NCBI RefSeq assembly: GCF_020524045.1
Contig: NZ_JAIVKL010000009.1
Location: 110,572-174,571, forward strand
Reading direction: 5' to 3'
Length of the DNA stretch: 64,000 nt
From: Metabacillus litoralis
GTDB lineage: Bacteria; Bacillota; Bacilli; Bacillales; Bacillaceae
Shown here: piece by piece, positions 9,288 through 18,984 of the stretch
How the letters are laid out: each line of letters starts with the position of its first letter
Position numbering within the stretch: position 1 is the stretch's first letter
Position numbers and translations under genes: made by a program
Notes under the pieces: model-generated
Told to the model about the DNA's origin: nothing
Databases searched by the model: none
Seen by the model: only the letters and a program-made list of their open reading frames with translations

Positions 9288-10670
9288 ATGAACCAAATTT
9301 TAGATGTAGTAAATAGTGTATCAAGTTGGTTATGGGGATTACCACTAATCACTTTACTAGCAGTTACAGGTGTATATTTAACGGTAAGATTAGGATTTTT
9401 CCAATTTCGTTATCCAATTTATATGTTTAAACAAACGTTTGGAAGTGTGTTTAAGAAACCAAAAGGTGAAGGAACAGTTACACCTCTTCAAGCATTAACC
9501 TCCGCATTATCTGCAACAGTAGGGGCTGCAAACATTGTTGGTGTACCTGCAGCAATTATGTTCGGTGGACCTGGAGCGATTTTTTGGATGTGGGTAATCG
9601 CAATTATAGGGATGTCGATTAAATTTTCTGAAAGTGTACTTGCTGTAAGATTTCGTGAAAAGAAGGAAAATGGCGAATATGTTGGTGGGCCTATGTATTA
9701 CATGACAAAAGGCTTAAAAATGAAATGGCTTGGAATTTGGTTTGCATTTGCCCTGATGATTGAGCTAATTCCTAGTATTATGGTTCAAGGAAATGCTGTT
9801 TCAGCAGCTGTAAATGAAACATTTCAACTATCCCCATTAGTTACAGGAATTATTATCGCCTTAATTGTTTCTCTGATCGTATTTGGTGGGATTAAAAGAA
9901 TCGGTAAAGTAACAGAGGTAATTGTGCCAATCATGGCCTTCTTTTATGTTGGAGCAGCCGTCCTTATTCTACTAATGAACCTTGATCAAGTTCCATATGT
10001 TCTTAATCTAATATTTTCAAATGCGTTCTCATCGATGGCTCCTTTAGGTGGTTTTGCAGGAGCAGCAATTGGAGAAATTATTCGTTGGGGATTTGCACGT
10101 GGCCTTTATTCTAATGAAGCAGGTTTAGGTACCGCACCAATCGCACATGCGGCAGCACAAACAGATCACCCTATTAGACAAGGGTTTTGGGCAGTTATGG
10201 GTATTGTGATAGATACGTTAATTATCTGTACGGCAACTGCATTTGTTGTGCTTTCTTCTGATGTTTGGACAAGAGAGGGAGCTATCGATAACTCCGCTTC
10301 ACTAACAACTGAAGCATTCAGTTATTATTTCGGAACGATTGGCAGCTATCTTGTAAGTATCTCACTTATATTCTTTGTGATCTCAACAGTTGTAGTGATT
10401 ATATTTTATGGTGTGAAACAGGCTGAATTTTTATTTGGCCATAAAACAGGTGAAATGATGAAGTTTGTTTATTTAGGTTCAATCATTATCGGAAGTATAG
10501 GTGGCGCCAAGGTGATTTGGCAATTCCTTGATTTAGCTTTAGCTGCTATTTTGATACCAAATATTATCGCAGTATTACTGTTAAGTAATGAAGTGAAGCG
10601 TCTGAAGGATGAGTTTTTCACCTCAGATCAATATTATTTAAAGGACATTAGAAAATCAGGATCTGAATAA
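9288..10670 (+). CDS. Sodium:alanine/glycine (AGCS) symporter
   Basis: This is a 460-aa member of the alanine-or-glycine:cation symporter family, which imports small neutral amino acids with Na+. Family signatures seen are the N-terminal GVYLTVRLGFFQFR, the TPLQALTSALSATVGAANIVGVPAAI stretch, GGPMYYMTKGL, and RWGFARGLYSNEAGLGTAPIAHAAA in the second half. About 10-11 membrane helices are expected. Its place between nos/yflJ and the yfk genes suggests the yflA locus, but AlsT, GlnT and YrbD are paralogues and the substrate (alanine, glycine or glutamine) is unresolved. Good AAAAGGAG site before ATG 9288. Confidence 0.9.
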   Translation: MNQILDVVNSVSSWLWGLPLITLLAVTGVYLTVRLGFFQFRYPIYMFKQTFGSVFKKPKGEGTVTPLQALTSALSATVGAANIVGVPAAIMFGGPGAIFWMWVIAIIGMSIKFSESVLAVRFREKKENGEYVGGPMYYMTKGLKMKWLGIWFAFALMIELIPSIMVQGNAVSAAVNETFQLSPLVTGIIIALIVSLIVFGGIKRIGKVTEVIVPIMAFFYVGAAVLILLMNLDQVPYVLNLIFSNAFSSMAPLGGFAGAAIGEIIRWGFARGLYSNEAGLGTAPIAHAAAQTDHPIRQGFWAVMGIVIDTLIICTATAFVVLSSDVWTREGAIDNSASLTTEAFSYYFGTIGSYLVSISLIFFVISTVVVIIFYGVKQAEFLFGHKTGEMMKFVYLGSIIIGSIGGAKVIWQFLDLALAAILIPNIIAVLLLSNEVKRLKDEFFTSDQYYLKDIRKSGSE

Positions 10671-10790
10671 GATTTCCTGACTAACTAACACAAATGAGCA
10701 TATTTCTTTAAAATGTAACAAATAGTAAAAGAAATAGGTGGATAGTAAATAATGGACTAAATCTATTTAGTTTAAAAGGAGGAGCATTTA

Positions 10791-11498
10791 ATGAAAATGA
10801 ATGGATGTTTATCTCTATTATTAGCTGCTTTTCTAGTTACGGGATGTCAAAGTGGTGCTGAAGATCAGGAGATGACGACTGAAAATAATTCAGAACAAGA
10901 AAACACAACGGAAAATGAGAATACTAAAGAAAAAAATAATGAAGATGTAGAAGATACTGCTGAATCGGTTGAAAATAATGAGGAAACTCAAAAAACAGAT
11001 GAAGAAATGATTAAAGAAAAAGCTGATGAAATTCTAACTTTGTTAAAAAATAAAGACATTGAAAAGCTTACGGAATATGTTCACCCAGAAAAAGGTTTGT
11101 TATTTTCGCCGTATGTATATGTTGAAGAAAATGCAGTTACCTTTAAGAAAGATCAAGTTGAGAATTTCATGAATGATGAAGAAGAATATATGTGGGGTAA
11201 TGAAGATGGAAGTGGACACCCGATTGAATTAACACCAGCTGCTTATTATGATAAATATATTTATGATGCTTCTTTTGATGAAGAAGATGAAATAGTGTTT
11301 AATCCAAAAAAAGCACGAGGCAATATGATACGTAATGTTAAAGAGATTTTTCCTGGTGCACATGTTGTTGAGTATTATGTAAAAGGAACGGAAGAATACG
11401 ACAATATGGACTGGAAGGCATTAAATTTAGCTTTTGAGCAGGATGAAAGCGGAGAGTGGAAGTTAGTTGCGATTGTGCATGATCAGTGGACTATTTAA
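10791..11498 (+). CDS. Putative lipoprotein
   Basis: This 235-aa secreted lipoprotein has a hydrophobic signal peptide with lipobox LVTGC, the lipidated Cys being residue 19. A low-complexity acidic linker rich in Glu, Asn and Thr follows (about residues 22-75), then a folded C-terminal domain of about 150 aa beginning EKADEILTLLKNKDIEKLTEYVHPEKG. That opening resembles NTF2-like or DUF4829-type extracellular domains, but I cannot assign a family with confidence. Strong AAAAGGAGGAG site. No partner gene is adjacent. Confidence 0.75.
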   Translation: MKMNGCLSLLLAAFLVTGCQSGAEDQEMTTENNSEQENTTENENTKEKNNEDVEDTAESVENNEETQKTDEEMIKEKADEILTLLKNKDIEKLTEYVHPEKGLLFSPYVYVEENAVTFKKDQVENFMNDEEEYMWGNEDGSGHPIELTPAAYYDKYIYDASFDEEDEIVFNPKKARGNMIRNVKEIFPGAHVVEYYVKGTEEYDNMDWKALNLAFEQDESGEWKLVAIVHDQWTI

Positions 11499-11656
11499 AA
11501 GGCTGATTTTGTAGTAATGGTTTCTTGTATACAATCTAAAATTATCTTTATGAAAATACAAAAAATTAGTATGGTAATCAAATATGAAAAAGCAGTTGAT
11601 TTTGAGGTTAAGTAGTTCAGGTTTCATGGAAAAACATTCAAAACAGCAAACTAAGT

Positions 11657-11695
11657 AACAGACCAAATCGCATATGATTTGGTCTGTTGCTTTTT
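11657..11695 (+). terminator. Terminator
   Basis: AACAGACCAAATC (11657-11669) pairs perfectly with 11676-11688, followed by GCTTTTT. It lies 160 bp downstream of the lipoprotein gene. The 11696-11967 stretch that follows contains nothing recognisable. Confidence 0.85.
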
Positions 11696-11967
11696 CCTTA
11701 ATATATATATTTTATTGGAAATTAACAATTGAATGATCATACGAAATGGTACCTTAAATAACAAGTAGTAACAATAGCTGTTGTCAAGGTGCTAAATACT
11801 ATGTTATTAGGTATGCAGATTGCTATGTTGATTACTTAGTAACTAAGTAGAGAATTGTAATTTTATGTTAAAATAATTGTAAGGTTTGTGAAGGAAAGTT
11901 CTTAAACTACGGAGCAGTATAATTAAATATTAGGTTATATTCTTTAATGTGAAGAGAGGGTTATTTT

Positions 11968-12066
11968 ATGAAAGATGTTCCTGGAATTCAAATATATTTA
12001 GTTTTCTTTTTTGTTATCATTGCTTTCCTTCAAGCTTTTTCGGGATTAAGGGCGATTATTATTTAA
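11968..12066 (+). CDS. Possible 32-aa membrane peptide
   Basis: A short ORF starts at ATG 11968, 7 nt after GAGAGGG. It encodes a peptide opening MKDVPGIQIYLVFFFVI and ending LRAIII, essentially a single transmembrane helix with a short polar N-terminus. I do not recognise it. Support is the good ribosome binding site, the clean helix and its position just ahead of another small membrane-protein gene. Without homologues it remains tentative. Confidence 0.35.
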   Translation: MKDVPGIQIYLVFFFVIIAFLQAFSGLRAIII

Positions 12067-12146
12067 AAATGAAGAATGGACTCTAACATCTTTCATGACA
12101 TTAATAAAATAGAATTTGTAGGAGGTATAATGAAATAGTTAACACT

Positions 12147-12452
12147 GTGAAGGCTTTATTTAAAATAATAATTTCAATTTTTTTACCTGGATTATTTCAA
12201 CTTTACCGAGGAGAGCATTTAAAAGGGTTTATACTTATAACTCTATATGTTTTTATATTTACAATACCATTGATATTAATATTGGGATTATTACCCTTCG
12301 CTCTTTGGATATACTCAATAGTTGATAGTTTAAAAAGAGGAGATTATGTTTATTCGAACAGAAATTTATTGATAGGTGTATTTTTTTATATTATTGTCTA
12401 TATCTACATATTAAATAATTGGGGAACAAATTATAATATCATTCATAGTTAG
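12147..12452 (+). CDS. Small TM2-like membrane protein, 5' end possibly damaged
   Basis: This reading frame of up to 101 aa encodes a protein with about three membrane helices. It contains FLPGLFQLYRGEHLKGFIL and WIYSIVDSLKRGDY, a pattern like TM2/DUF5683-type small membrane proteins. The annotated GTG at 12147 is 21 nt from the GGAGG at 12121-12125. A better placed ATG at 12130 reads only Met-Lys before a TAG, in a different frame. One missing base after 12130 would join that ATG to this frame, so an N-terminal frameshift is likely, or translation restarts at the GTG. Confidence 0.5.
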   Translation: MKALFKIIISIFLPGLFQLYRGEHLKGFILITLYVFIFTIPLILILGLLPFALWIYSIVDSLKRGDYVYSNRNLLIGVFFYIIVYIYILNNWGTNYNIIHS

Positions 12453-12536
12453 ATCAGATCTAAGTTTAATATTTTACATAGGTTATTAGTCAGACTTAAT
12501 TGAACTCTTTAGCAATCAAATGGTGAATATGGAAAA

Positions 12537-12574
12537 AGAACAGCTACTAATCTAAGCAGATTAGTAGCTGTTCT
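12537..12574 (-). terminator. Strong hairpin, terminator on the minus strand
   Basis: A 16-bp perfect stem (12537-12552 with 12559-12574) is followed by a T-run only on the minus strand (AAAAAG just left of the stem). It probably ends transcription of the oxidoreductase gene at 12798-14288. The remainder of 12453-12797 shows no gene. Confidence 0.75.
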
Positions 12575-12797
12575 GGTTGAGTAAAGGTGCAGTTTAAATG
12601 AACAAGGGTTCTGATAATCAGAGTTACATCAGGTAACCATATTAAAGGGGCTTATTGTGAAAAAAATTATATAATTTACCATAATGGTATCAGTCATGTT
12701 AAATATTTCACCAATTTTAATTTACGCTAATTCTTTACGTTCTCCTTACCTTTTCACACCCTGAATTGGGGTCGTTACACTCATGTAATACCTATTT

Positions 12798-14288
12798 TCA
12801 AGACCTTTTATCTTGTGCTTTAATCGAACGATAAACATGATATCCACTGATCGAAACACTAATTGTTCCCGCACCTGGGAATACACTGTCACCACAGGTC
12901 CAAAGGTTTTTAATGCCAGTTCTATGAGATAAACTGTTGAATAGGGCATTTTCTTTTGTTTGAGCAAAGCCACCGACCATTCCTAGTTGTCGACCTGTAA
13001 ATCGTTCCCAGGCACGTGGGGCTCCTTCTATAAAGTGAATCATTCCTTCTTCAATAGTAGGAAAAGCCTTTTTTACACCTTCCATCATTTTTCTGCTTAA
13101 TGTATTTTTGTATTGATCATAATTTTCTTTTGTACGCCATAATTCAAGATTTGTATGTGTGCTAACGGTTAGTGTTCTTGTTCCAGCAGGTGCGCGCTTT
13201 GTGTCACCATATTTTGAAAGAGAAAGAAACAGATGATTTCCCTCTGACATTTCATGATGTTCTCCTTGAAGAATTTGCTGAAATAATGGTGTATTAGGAG
13301 GGATCACTTCTTCTTTCATAGCTAGGTAAAGAGTCATTGTTCCCCAATGAGAAGCATCCGTTTTTCTTTGATAACTGTTAGAAAGATTTTTTATAAAACT
13401 CGGCTCAAGTAATTGAACTAAATTAGGAATCGGCAGGTTGCAAACAACATGATCTGCAGACCAAGATCTGTTCCGTTGATCAACAACTTCATATATCTCA
13501 TTTCGCTTAGTGATGTTTGTTATTTTGGCTCGTTTAATAAGAGTCCCACCATGATCTTCAATTACCTTTGTTAAAGAGTGAGCAATTTCAAATAATCCAC
13601 CTTCAAGATAAAATGCTCCTTCATGGTAAATAGTAAGAGCAAAAGCACCAATAATAGCTGAGCAATCGTAGGATGTTGTTTGCATAGAATCAATCAACTG
13701 AGAATCAAGTAGGGCAACAAATTCCTTTTCCTCTGTAAGTTTGTGCTTTTTTAGCAGTGAAGAAAACGTTGAATGAAGATAAGGAAGCAGTTGAACAGAT
13801 TGTAGTCGGATAGATTTCATTAGTAGCAGCCATTCTGCTGTTGTTTTTGCAGGAAGAACAGGTAGCTTAACCATTAAATTTTTTACTTCTGCTCCTATTT
13901 TCCATATTTCTTCATAAAAAGGTTGTAGCTTTTCATCTAAATGTGGAAAATGCTTCTTTAATTCTTCTAAAAATAATAAACGGTCTTTATAATAGTGAAC
14001 TGTTTTAGATGGAAAATGAATATCCATAACAGTAGGAAGTATTTCGTGAGAAGGAGCTTCTATTCCTAATTTCTTAAATAATATGGAATGAACACCATCT
14101 TCTTCAAAACCCATTCCTAATGTAGCTCCAACAGGAAACAAATAGTGTCCACGAGCAAATTTACCAGCACAGCCTCCCCATTCATTTGATGCTTCTAACA
14201 CTTTCACGTTAAACCCATCTTTAGCTAAAAAGGCAGCGGCTGTTAATCCACCGATTCCTCCTCCAACGACAATAATATCGTTTGGCAT
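12798..14288 (-). CDS. CrtI/CRTISO-type FAD-dependent oxidoreductase
   Basis: This 496-aa flavoprotein belongs to the phytoene desaturase/carotenoid isomerase group. It has the N-terminal Rossmann motif DIIVVGGGIGGLTAAAFLAKDGF followed by VLEAS.EWGGCAG, and a C-terminal FAD segment (GIKNLWTCGDSVFPGAGTISVSISGYHV). Family members desaturate or isomerise carotenoids and related polyenes. It is not a close match to CrtN or CrtP, so the substrate is open. I place the start at ATG 14288 because GGTGGTG lies 6 nt upstream; a GTG at 14300 lies within that site. It is far from the carotenoid cluster at 51.8-55.3 kb, but could act on the same pathway. Confidence 0.8.
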   Translation of the reverse strand: MPNDIIVVGGGIGGLTAAAFLAKDGFNVKVLEASNEWGGCAGKFARGHYLFPVGATLGMGFEEDGVHSILFKKLGIEAPSHEILPTVMDIHFPSKTVHYYKDRLLFLEELKKHFPHLDEKLQPFYEEIWKIGAEVKNLMVKLPVLPAKTTAEWLLLMKSIRLQSVQLLPYLHSTFSSLLKKHKLTEEKEFVALLDSQLIDSMQTTSYDCSAIIGAFALTIYHEGAFYLEGGLFEIAHSLTKVIEDHGGTLIKRAKITNITKRNEIYEVVDQRNRSWSADHVVCNLPIPNLVQLLEPSFIKNLSNSYQRKTDASHWGTMTLYLAMKEEVIPPNTPLFQQILQGEHHEMSEGNHLFLSLSKYGDTKRAPAGTRTLTVSTHTNLELWRTKENYDQYKNTLSRKMMEGVKKAFPTIEEGMIHFIEGAPRAWERFTGRQLGMVGGFAQTKENALFNSLSHRTGIKNLWTCGDSVFPGAGTISVSISGYHVYRSIKAQDKRS

Positions 14289-14432
14289 ATCATGCACCAC
14301 CGATCATAAAGAACTTTTATAGTTATTTTATCCATTTTAAACACGATTTACGATGATGAATGTGTTTTGCTTTCACATCTTTTCTCACTTCTTAATAGTA
14401 TATAAAAAAGCCTAGAAGGGATGAGATGCTGT

Positions 14433-15377
14433 ATGTGGCAGTGGTTTATGATGTCTTTAGCTACCGTTGTGTTAGTTAGCTCATTGTTTTTATATGTTGT
14501 TAGTCGTCTCCTTCTATCTCCGAGAAAAGTTGCTTATGATAAAACTTATAAGCTTGGGATACAAAAAGGTGAAATAGATGATCAAGTTTTTCAAACGATA
14601 AATAAGGAAGAAGTATATATTCGTTCTTATCATGGATACAAGCTACATGGCATGCTTTTTCCTGTAGAGAATAGTAAAAAAGTGATTATTATTGCACACG
14701 GGATAAAATGGTCGTTGTTTGGCAGCTTTAAGTATGTAGAAATGTTTCAAAAAAGAGGATTTCATGTTCTTTTATGTGACCATCGTTTTCATGGTTTGAG
14801 TGGAGGGTCATACACATCATTTGGGTATTATGAAAAAGATGACTTAAAGGCATGGATTGATTATGCAACAACGAGGTTTGGGAAGAAAGCGTATATAGGT
14901 CTTTTAGGAGAATCACTTGGTGCTGCTTCAGCACTTGAAGTAAGTAAGCGAGATCACAGAGTGCGATTTTGTATAGCCGATTGTGCATTTAGTGATTTTA
15001 GATCATTATTGAAATTAAGATTAAAATTGGACTTGAAAATACGATTTTATCCTTTAATAGATGCTATTAGTTATTTGGTCAAGCTTCGTCATGGGTGGAG
15101 CTTTCCAGAAATTTCGCCAATAAAAGGTCTAGAAAAGATAAAAACCCCCATACTCTTTATTCATGGAAAAAGAGATTCATTTATACCGTTACAAATGACA
15201 ATCGAAATGTTTAAGCGAAAAAAAGGGAAGAAAACACTCTATATTGTACCTGAAGCAGGACATGCAGAAGCTTATAATACGGATCCGAAAGGCTATGAAA
15301 GAAAGGTTATTGAGTTCATTAAAGAAATTGAACAAGCTTGTCCAGGAAGCTTGCTCAAAGAAAAACAGCGTGTTTAG
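14433..15377 (+). CDS. Alpha/beta hydrolase, membrane-anchored
   Basis: This protein of about 314 aa has one N-terminal membrane helix (WQWFMMSLATVVLVSSLFLYVVSRLLL) followed by a serine alpha/beta-hydrolase domain. The nucleophile elbow is GLLGESLGAA (Ser about 161), with the acid in ILFIHGKRDSFIP and the His in EAGHAEAY. The IIAHGIKWS segment forms the oxyanion region. It resembles Bacillus YqkD/BAAT-like hydrolases; the substrate is unknown. Two starts are possible: ATG 14421 abuts AGAAGGG, while ATG 14433 is spaced normally from it, so the latter is chosen. It is divergent from the oxidoreductase gene. Confidence 0.85.
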   Translation: MWQWFMMSLATVVLVSSLFLYVVSRLLLSPRKVAYDKTYKLGIQKGEIDDQVFQTINKEEVYIRSYHGYKLHGMLFPVENSKKVIIIAHGIKWSLFGSFKYVEMFQKRGFHVLLCDHRFHGLSGGSYTSFGYYEKDDLKAWIDYATTRFGKKAYIGLLGESLGAASALEVSKRDHRVRFCIADCAFSDFRSLLKLRLKLDLKIRFYPLIDAISYLVKLRHGWSFPEISPIKGLEKIKTPILFIHGKRDSFIPLQMTIEMFKRKKGKKTLYIVPEAGHAEAYNTDPKGYERKVIEFIKEIEQACPGSLLKEKQRV

Positions 15378-15395
15378 TAAGTGTGCTCTGTTCAG

Positions 15396-15505
15396 AAGGC
15401 TCTTTTCTGAACGATTATTGCTAATTGATTTAAGTATAAGGATGCCATTAGACTCTATACAGTGAGTTTTCCAATAAATTACTAAAAGCAACAAACGAAA
15501 AACAT
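15396..15505 (+). repeat. MITE-like element copy 1 (internally shortened)
   Basis: It begins AAGGCTCTTTTCTGAACGAT, contains the core ATGCCATTAGACTCTATACAG and ends near AGCAACAAACGAAAAAC. It has the same layout as the copies at 21931 and 24954 but is about 110 bp long. It lies between convergent genes, 18 bp after the hydrolase stop codon. Confidence 0.7.
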
Positions 15506-15515
15506 CAATAATAAA

Positions 15516-16001
15516 TTAAAAACTCAATTTCATATCCCAAGAAGTTCCATTAATACCTACCTTTTTAAATCCAATTCTCTCATATAATGTTAAAGCTTTG
15601 TTAGCAGGATCTACGCTAAGTGAAATAGCTTTATATCCATTAGTAGAAGCAAGGAAACAGATCTCTTTTAATAGCTTTGATCCGATGCCTTTTCCGCGGA
15701 ATTCGGGTAATATTGCCATACTCAAAATAGGTGTTGTATGATCAACATAACCATAGGTTTTATTTGTATCATCAAATAAACGTATCCATACAGCTCCTAA
15801 GTTTTGATTATTTTCATCCTTAGCAATTATTGCAAGATCTCCACCTCTGCCCCAATTTTCAACGTATTTTGCTAATTCAGGATTGTTAAGGATGCTTCTT
15901 GGTGGCTTTTCTTCATTTTCATTTACGTATATAGCTTCGTAAAGCATATCCCAAAGAAAAGGGATATCCTCCGTGTTGGCCTGTTTAAACGTTATATTCA
16001 A
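15516..16001 (-). CDS. GNAT family N-acetyltransferase
   Basis: This 161-aa acetyltransferase has the GNAT acetyl-CoA-binding motif A at LSMAILPEFRGKGIGSKLLKEI (R/Q-x-x-G-x-G/A pattern) and motif B near LYERIGFKKVG. It transfers acetyl groups from acetyl-CoA; the acceptor is unknown. It starts at a TTG (16001) with AGGGGGA 8 nt upstream. It is convergent with the hydrolase, with a repeat between them. Confidence 0.85.
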   Translation of the reverse strand: MNITFKQANTEDIPFLWDMLYEAIYVNENEEKPPRSILNNPELAKYVENWGRGGDLAIIAKDENNQNLGAVWIRLFDDTNKTYGYVDHTTPILSMAILPEFRGKGIGSKLLKEICFLASTNGYKAISLSVDPANKALTLYERIGFKKVGINGTSWDMKLSF

Positions 16002-16367
16002 AACAAATTCCCCCTAATTCATCTTGTCTATTTTAATTCTTTATTTAGTAGACAAACTCCTTTTTTTAAAAAAAATGTCGAAAAAGGGAGTATTTTGAAT
16101 AAGAATGTTATATAATTTCCTTCAATAGGCGAATAGCGTAGGTAATTAGTACTTTTTCGTATCATTATTAGTTGATGTTAATGGATGAGTTAATAAATTT
16201 AACTATAAAACTAACGTCCACTTTATTTTATATAAAAAAGGCTCAGTTAATTACTAAATTGTTAGCTTAATCATTTGAGATGTATGTCTCAACACACATA
16301 TACCTGTAATAAAATAAGTGATTTTTCCAACAGGGGTAAAAAAATAGGGGATTAAGGGGTAAGGACA
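16002..16367. other. Divergent intergenic region
   Basis: This 365-bp AT-rich spacer lies between the GNAT gene (-) and a chemotaxis gene (+). The GGGG-rich stretch just before 16368 supplies the ribosome binding site (AAGGGGTAAGG). I did not find a clear sigma-D promoter or any ORF. Confidence 0.5.
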
Positions 16368-18077
16368 ATGAAAAAGAAGAAAGTATTGCAATTGAAAAGC
16401 CTAAAATTAAAACTACTGCTAGGTTTTCTTGTTGTGATTTTATTAACTGTTTTTATGTCATTATTTAATAACAGTGCAATCTCTTTGATTAATAAAAACA
16501 CTCAATCAATGGTAGATAAGGAATTACCATTATTAATAGCTGATGAAAAGTTGGCGTTTAATATTTCTCAAAGAATTGCGTTGGTTAGAGGATATGTTCT
16601 ATATGGTGATGTGAGCTACAAAGAAAGCTTTGAGCAGTATACGGAAGATAGTAAAACTATTCAAGAAACAGCACTAAGTCTTAGCGATTCGGAAGAGCTA
16701 AAGAAGCTTGTTGATCAAAGTGTACAGTGGCGAAAACTAGTTCAGAATAGAGTTTTTTCTGCTTATGACAGTGGAAATGAAGAAGAAGCAAAACGAATTC
16801 TTGTGGATGAGGTTCAACCTTTAGCACGCGAGATTATGGCTGGCTTTGAAGAGCTTGCTACAAATAGAGAAAGCGGCATTATGACAACCGGTGAATCAAT
16901 TTTAAGTCAAGGTGAATGGATAAAGAGTGCAGGTGTATTTTTGTCAGCATTGGTTATTGTCATAGGAATCATAGTTGCTTTATTAATTGCCAATGCAATT
17001 GTAAAACCTATTAAAAAAGTAGTAGTAAGTATGAATGAGATTGCTTCAGGAGATCTGAGCGGTGATGCTGTTGTAACAAAATCACAAGATGAAATTGGAC
17101 AGTTAGTAGATGCATTAAATGTTATGAAAAAAGATCTTAAAGAGTTAATTAAAGAGGTGGCAACTTCATCTGAGACAGTAAGTAGTCAGAGTGAAGAACT
17201 TACACAATCGTCTAATGAGGTAAGAGAGGGAACGGAACAAGTAGCTGCAACAATGCAACAATTATCTGCAGGGGCGGAATCTCAAGCAAATCACACACAG
17301 GAAATGTCACATGCGATGGTGAGTTTTATCGAGCAAATTGTTGATGCTGATAACAGTGCTATTAGTGCCTCAGAGTCTTCAAAGGATGTCTTGGCAGCAA
17401 CAAAGCAAGGAAATGAATTAATGAATAAATCTGTTACACAGATGAATGAGATCAATAAAATCGTCAAAGAATCTGTTGAAAAAGTCAAAGGCCTGGACAA
17501 TCAGACAAAAGAGATATCGAAGTTGGTTTCTGTTATAGAAGGGATTGCAAATCAAACAAACCTTTTAGCCTTAAATGCGGCAATTGAAGCAGCAAGAGCA
17601 GGTGAAAATGGTAAAGGCTTTGCAGTTGTTGCAGATGAAGTTAGAAAATTAGCTGAGCAGGTAACAAATTCAATTAGTGATATAACAACCATTGTTCAAA
17701 ATGTTCAAACAGAATCGAACAGTGTTGCTACTTCTTTGCAAAATGGATATGTACAAGTAGAAGAAGGTACAAATCAAATAAAGATAACTGGAGATACTTT
17801 TATTTCAATTGATCAATTAGTAACGAATATGGCAACAAAAATTGAAGTGATTTCAGATAATCTATCAAGTATATCTGAGAAAGCACAAGATATGAATGTG
17901 AATATTGCAAGTGTTGTGTCGGTAACAGAAGAATCAGCAGCAGGTATTGAACAAACGACTGCTTCGGTTCAACAAACCAATAGTTCTATGACTGAGATTT
18001 CACATAATGCTAATTCATTATCAGAAATTGCAGAGAGCTTAAATACTTTAATAAACCGTTTTAAATTATCAAAATAA
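16368..18077 (+). CDS. Methyl-accepting chemotaxis protein
   Basis: This is a 569-aa transducer. It has a cytoplasmic basic N-terminus, TM1 (about 14-34) and a four-helix-bundle-like external sensor (about 40-185). TM2 (about 190-210) is followed by HAMP ([23 protein letters not shown]) and a long signalling domain with the tip [42 protein letters not shown]. Its architecture and sequence resemble the protein at 28984-30690, so the two are paralogues. The ligand is unknown. Monocistronic, ending at the hairpin at 18085. Confidence 0.93.
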   Translation: MKKKKVLQLKSLKLKLLLGFLVVILLTVFMSLFNNSAISLINKNTQSMVDKELPLLIADEKLAFNISQRIALVRGYVLYGDVSYKESFEQYTEDSKTIQETALSLSDSEELKKLVDQSVQWRKLVQNRVFSAYDSGNEEEAKRILVDEVQPLAREIMAGFEELATNRESGIMTTGESILSQGEWIKSAGVFLSALVIVIGIIVALLIANAIVKPIKKVVVSMNEIASGDLSGDAVVTKSQDEIGQLVDALNVMKKDLKELIKEVATSSETVSSQSEELTQSSNEVREGTEQVAATMQQLSAGAESQANHTQEMSHAMVSFIEQIVDADNSAISASESSKDVLAATKQGNELMNKSVTQMNEINKIVKESVEKVKGLDNQTKEISKLVSVIEGIANQTNLLALNAAIEAARAGENGKGFAVVADEVRKLAEQVTNSISDITTIVQNVQTESNSVATSLQNGYVQVEEGTNQIKITGDTFISIDQLVTNMATKIEVISDNLSSISEKAQDMNVNIASVVSVTEESAAGIEQTTASVQQTNSSMTEISHNANSLSEIAESLNTLINRFKLSK

Positions 18078-18084
18078 CAATGGT

Positions 18085-18120
18085 AAAGCTTGGGTTTCGT
18101 ATGATGCTCAAGCTTTTTTT
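18085..18120 (+). terminator. Terminator of the chemotaxis gene
   Basis: AAAGCTTGGG (18085-18094) pairs with CTCAAGCTTT (18107-18116) and is followed by a T-run. Confidence 0.85.
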
Positions 18121-18199
18121 GTAAGGTTAGAAAGTATTGGGAAATTGTTGGTTTTTAGGTGCTACCTCCAGTTGCCAACAGCTCTCAGGTCAATGACAT

Positions 18200-18224
18200 G
18201 TTTAACATAAACAAGCCCGGGTAT
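18200..18224 (+). promoter_or_regulatory. Sigma-B promoter of yfkM
   Basis: GTTTAA (18200-18205) and GGGTAT (18219-18224) are separated by 13 bp, an exact match to the general stress sigma-B consensus. It lies 39 bp upstream of the yfkM start. Confidence 0.85.
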
Positions 18225-18262
18225 TTAAATAATGTAATAAAAAATGGGAGGTTATGAACAGC

Positions 18263-18778
18263 ATGTCTAAGAAAATTGCGGTTTTGTTAACAGATTCATT
18301 TGAAGATGTAGAATATACAGCACCAGCTAAAGAGTTTAAAGAAGCTGGCCATAGCTTAACAGTTATTGAAGAAGTTAAATGTAAAACAGTTTCAGGTAAG
18401 CAAGGAGAAGCAAGAGTAGAAATTGATGCAGGTATTGATGATGTGAAACCTGAGGAATTTGATGCATTATTTATTCCGGGTGGATTTTCTCCAGATATTT
18501 TAAGAGCGGATCAAAGGTATGTTGAGTTTGCGAACTCGTTTATGGATGACAAGAAACCTGTATTTGCGATTTGCCATGGTCCACAGCTTTTGATCACAGC
18601 AGAAGCATTACAGGGACGTGATGCAACAGGGTTTAAGTCGATACATGTTGACTTGAAGAATGCAGGTGCAAATTTGCAGGATAAAGAAGTTGTTGTTTGT
18701 GGTAATCAACTCGTAACTAGTAGAAATCCAGATGATATTCCCGTCTTTACTAGAGAAGCTTTAAAGCTTATAAGTTAA
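18263..18778 (+). CDS. yfkM: YfkM, DJ-1/PfpI family general stress protein
   Basis: This 171-aa class I glutamine-amidotransferase-like protein of the PfpI/DJ-1 family is orthologous to B. subtilis YfkM (GSP18). It has the nucleophile elbow FAICHGPQLL with Cys 104 and His 105, and the conserved early Glu in DSFEDVEYTAP. Family members act as glyoxalases, deglycases or proteases; the true reaction is debated. The start at ATG 18263 (MSKKIAV) matches the family N-terminus; an ATG at 18254 is only 3 nt from GGGAGG. A perfect sigma-B promoter precedes it. Confidence 0.93.
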   Translation: MSKKIAVLLTDSFEDVEYTAPAKEFKEAGHSLTVIEEVKCKTVSGKQGEARVEIDAGIDDVKPEEFDALFIPGGFSPDILRADQRYVEFANSFMDDKKPVFAICHGPQLLITAEALQGRDATGFKSIHVDLKNAGANLQDKEVVVCGNQLVTSRNPDDIPVFTREALKLIS

Positions 18779-18804
18779 TTTAAACATGGATGAAGGTAAA
18801 AGAG

Positions 18805-18856
18805 AAAAGGCCCCTCTAACAAACATGAAATCGTATGTTTATTTAGAGGGGCCTTT
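18805..18856. terminator. Bidirectional terminator
   Basis: AAAAGGCCCCTCTAA pairs with its complement ending at 18856, with an inner AAACAT/ATGTTT extension. It serves yfkM (+) and the small membrane-protein gene (-). Confidence 0.9.
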
Positions 18857-18984
18857 TCTATAGGAAGAAAATGATAAAACCAAAATTCATTTCTGTAATA
18901 TAAGAAACTTTGGACTGAATATTAAGAACAATCCCTAAGTGCCTTATATATTTTGCAGAATGTTAAATAATATGCGCAATTTTA

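Noticed and set aside
12746..12973. 75-codon minus-strand ORF
   Set aside because: It overlaps the end of the FAD oxidoreductase gene in another frame, with no independent support.
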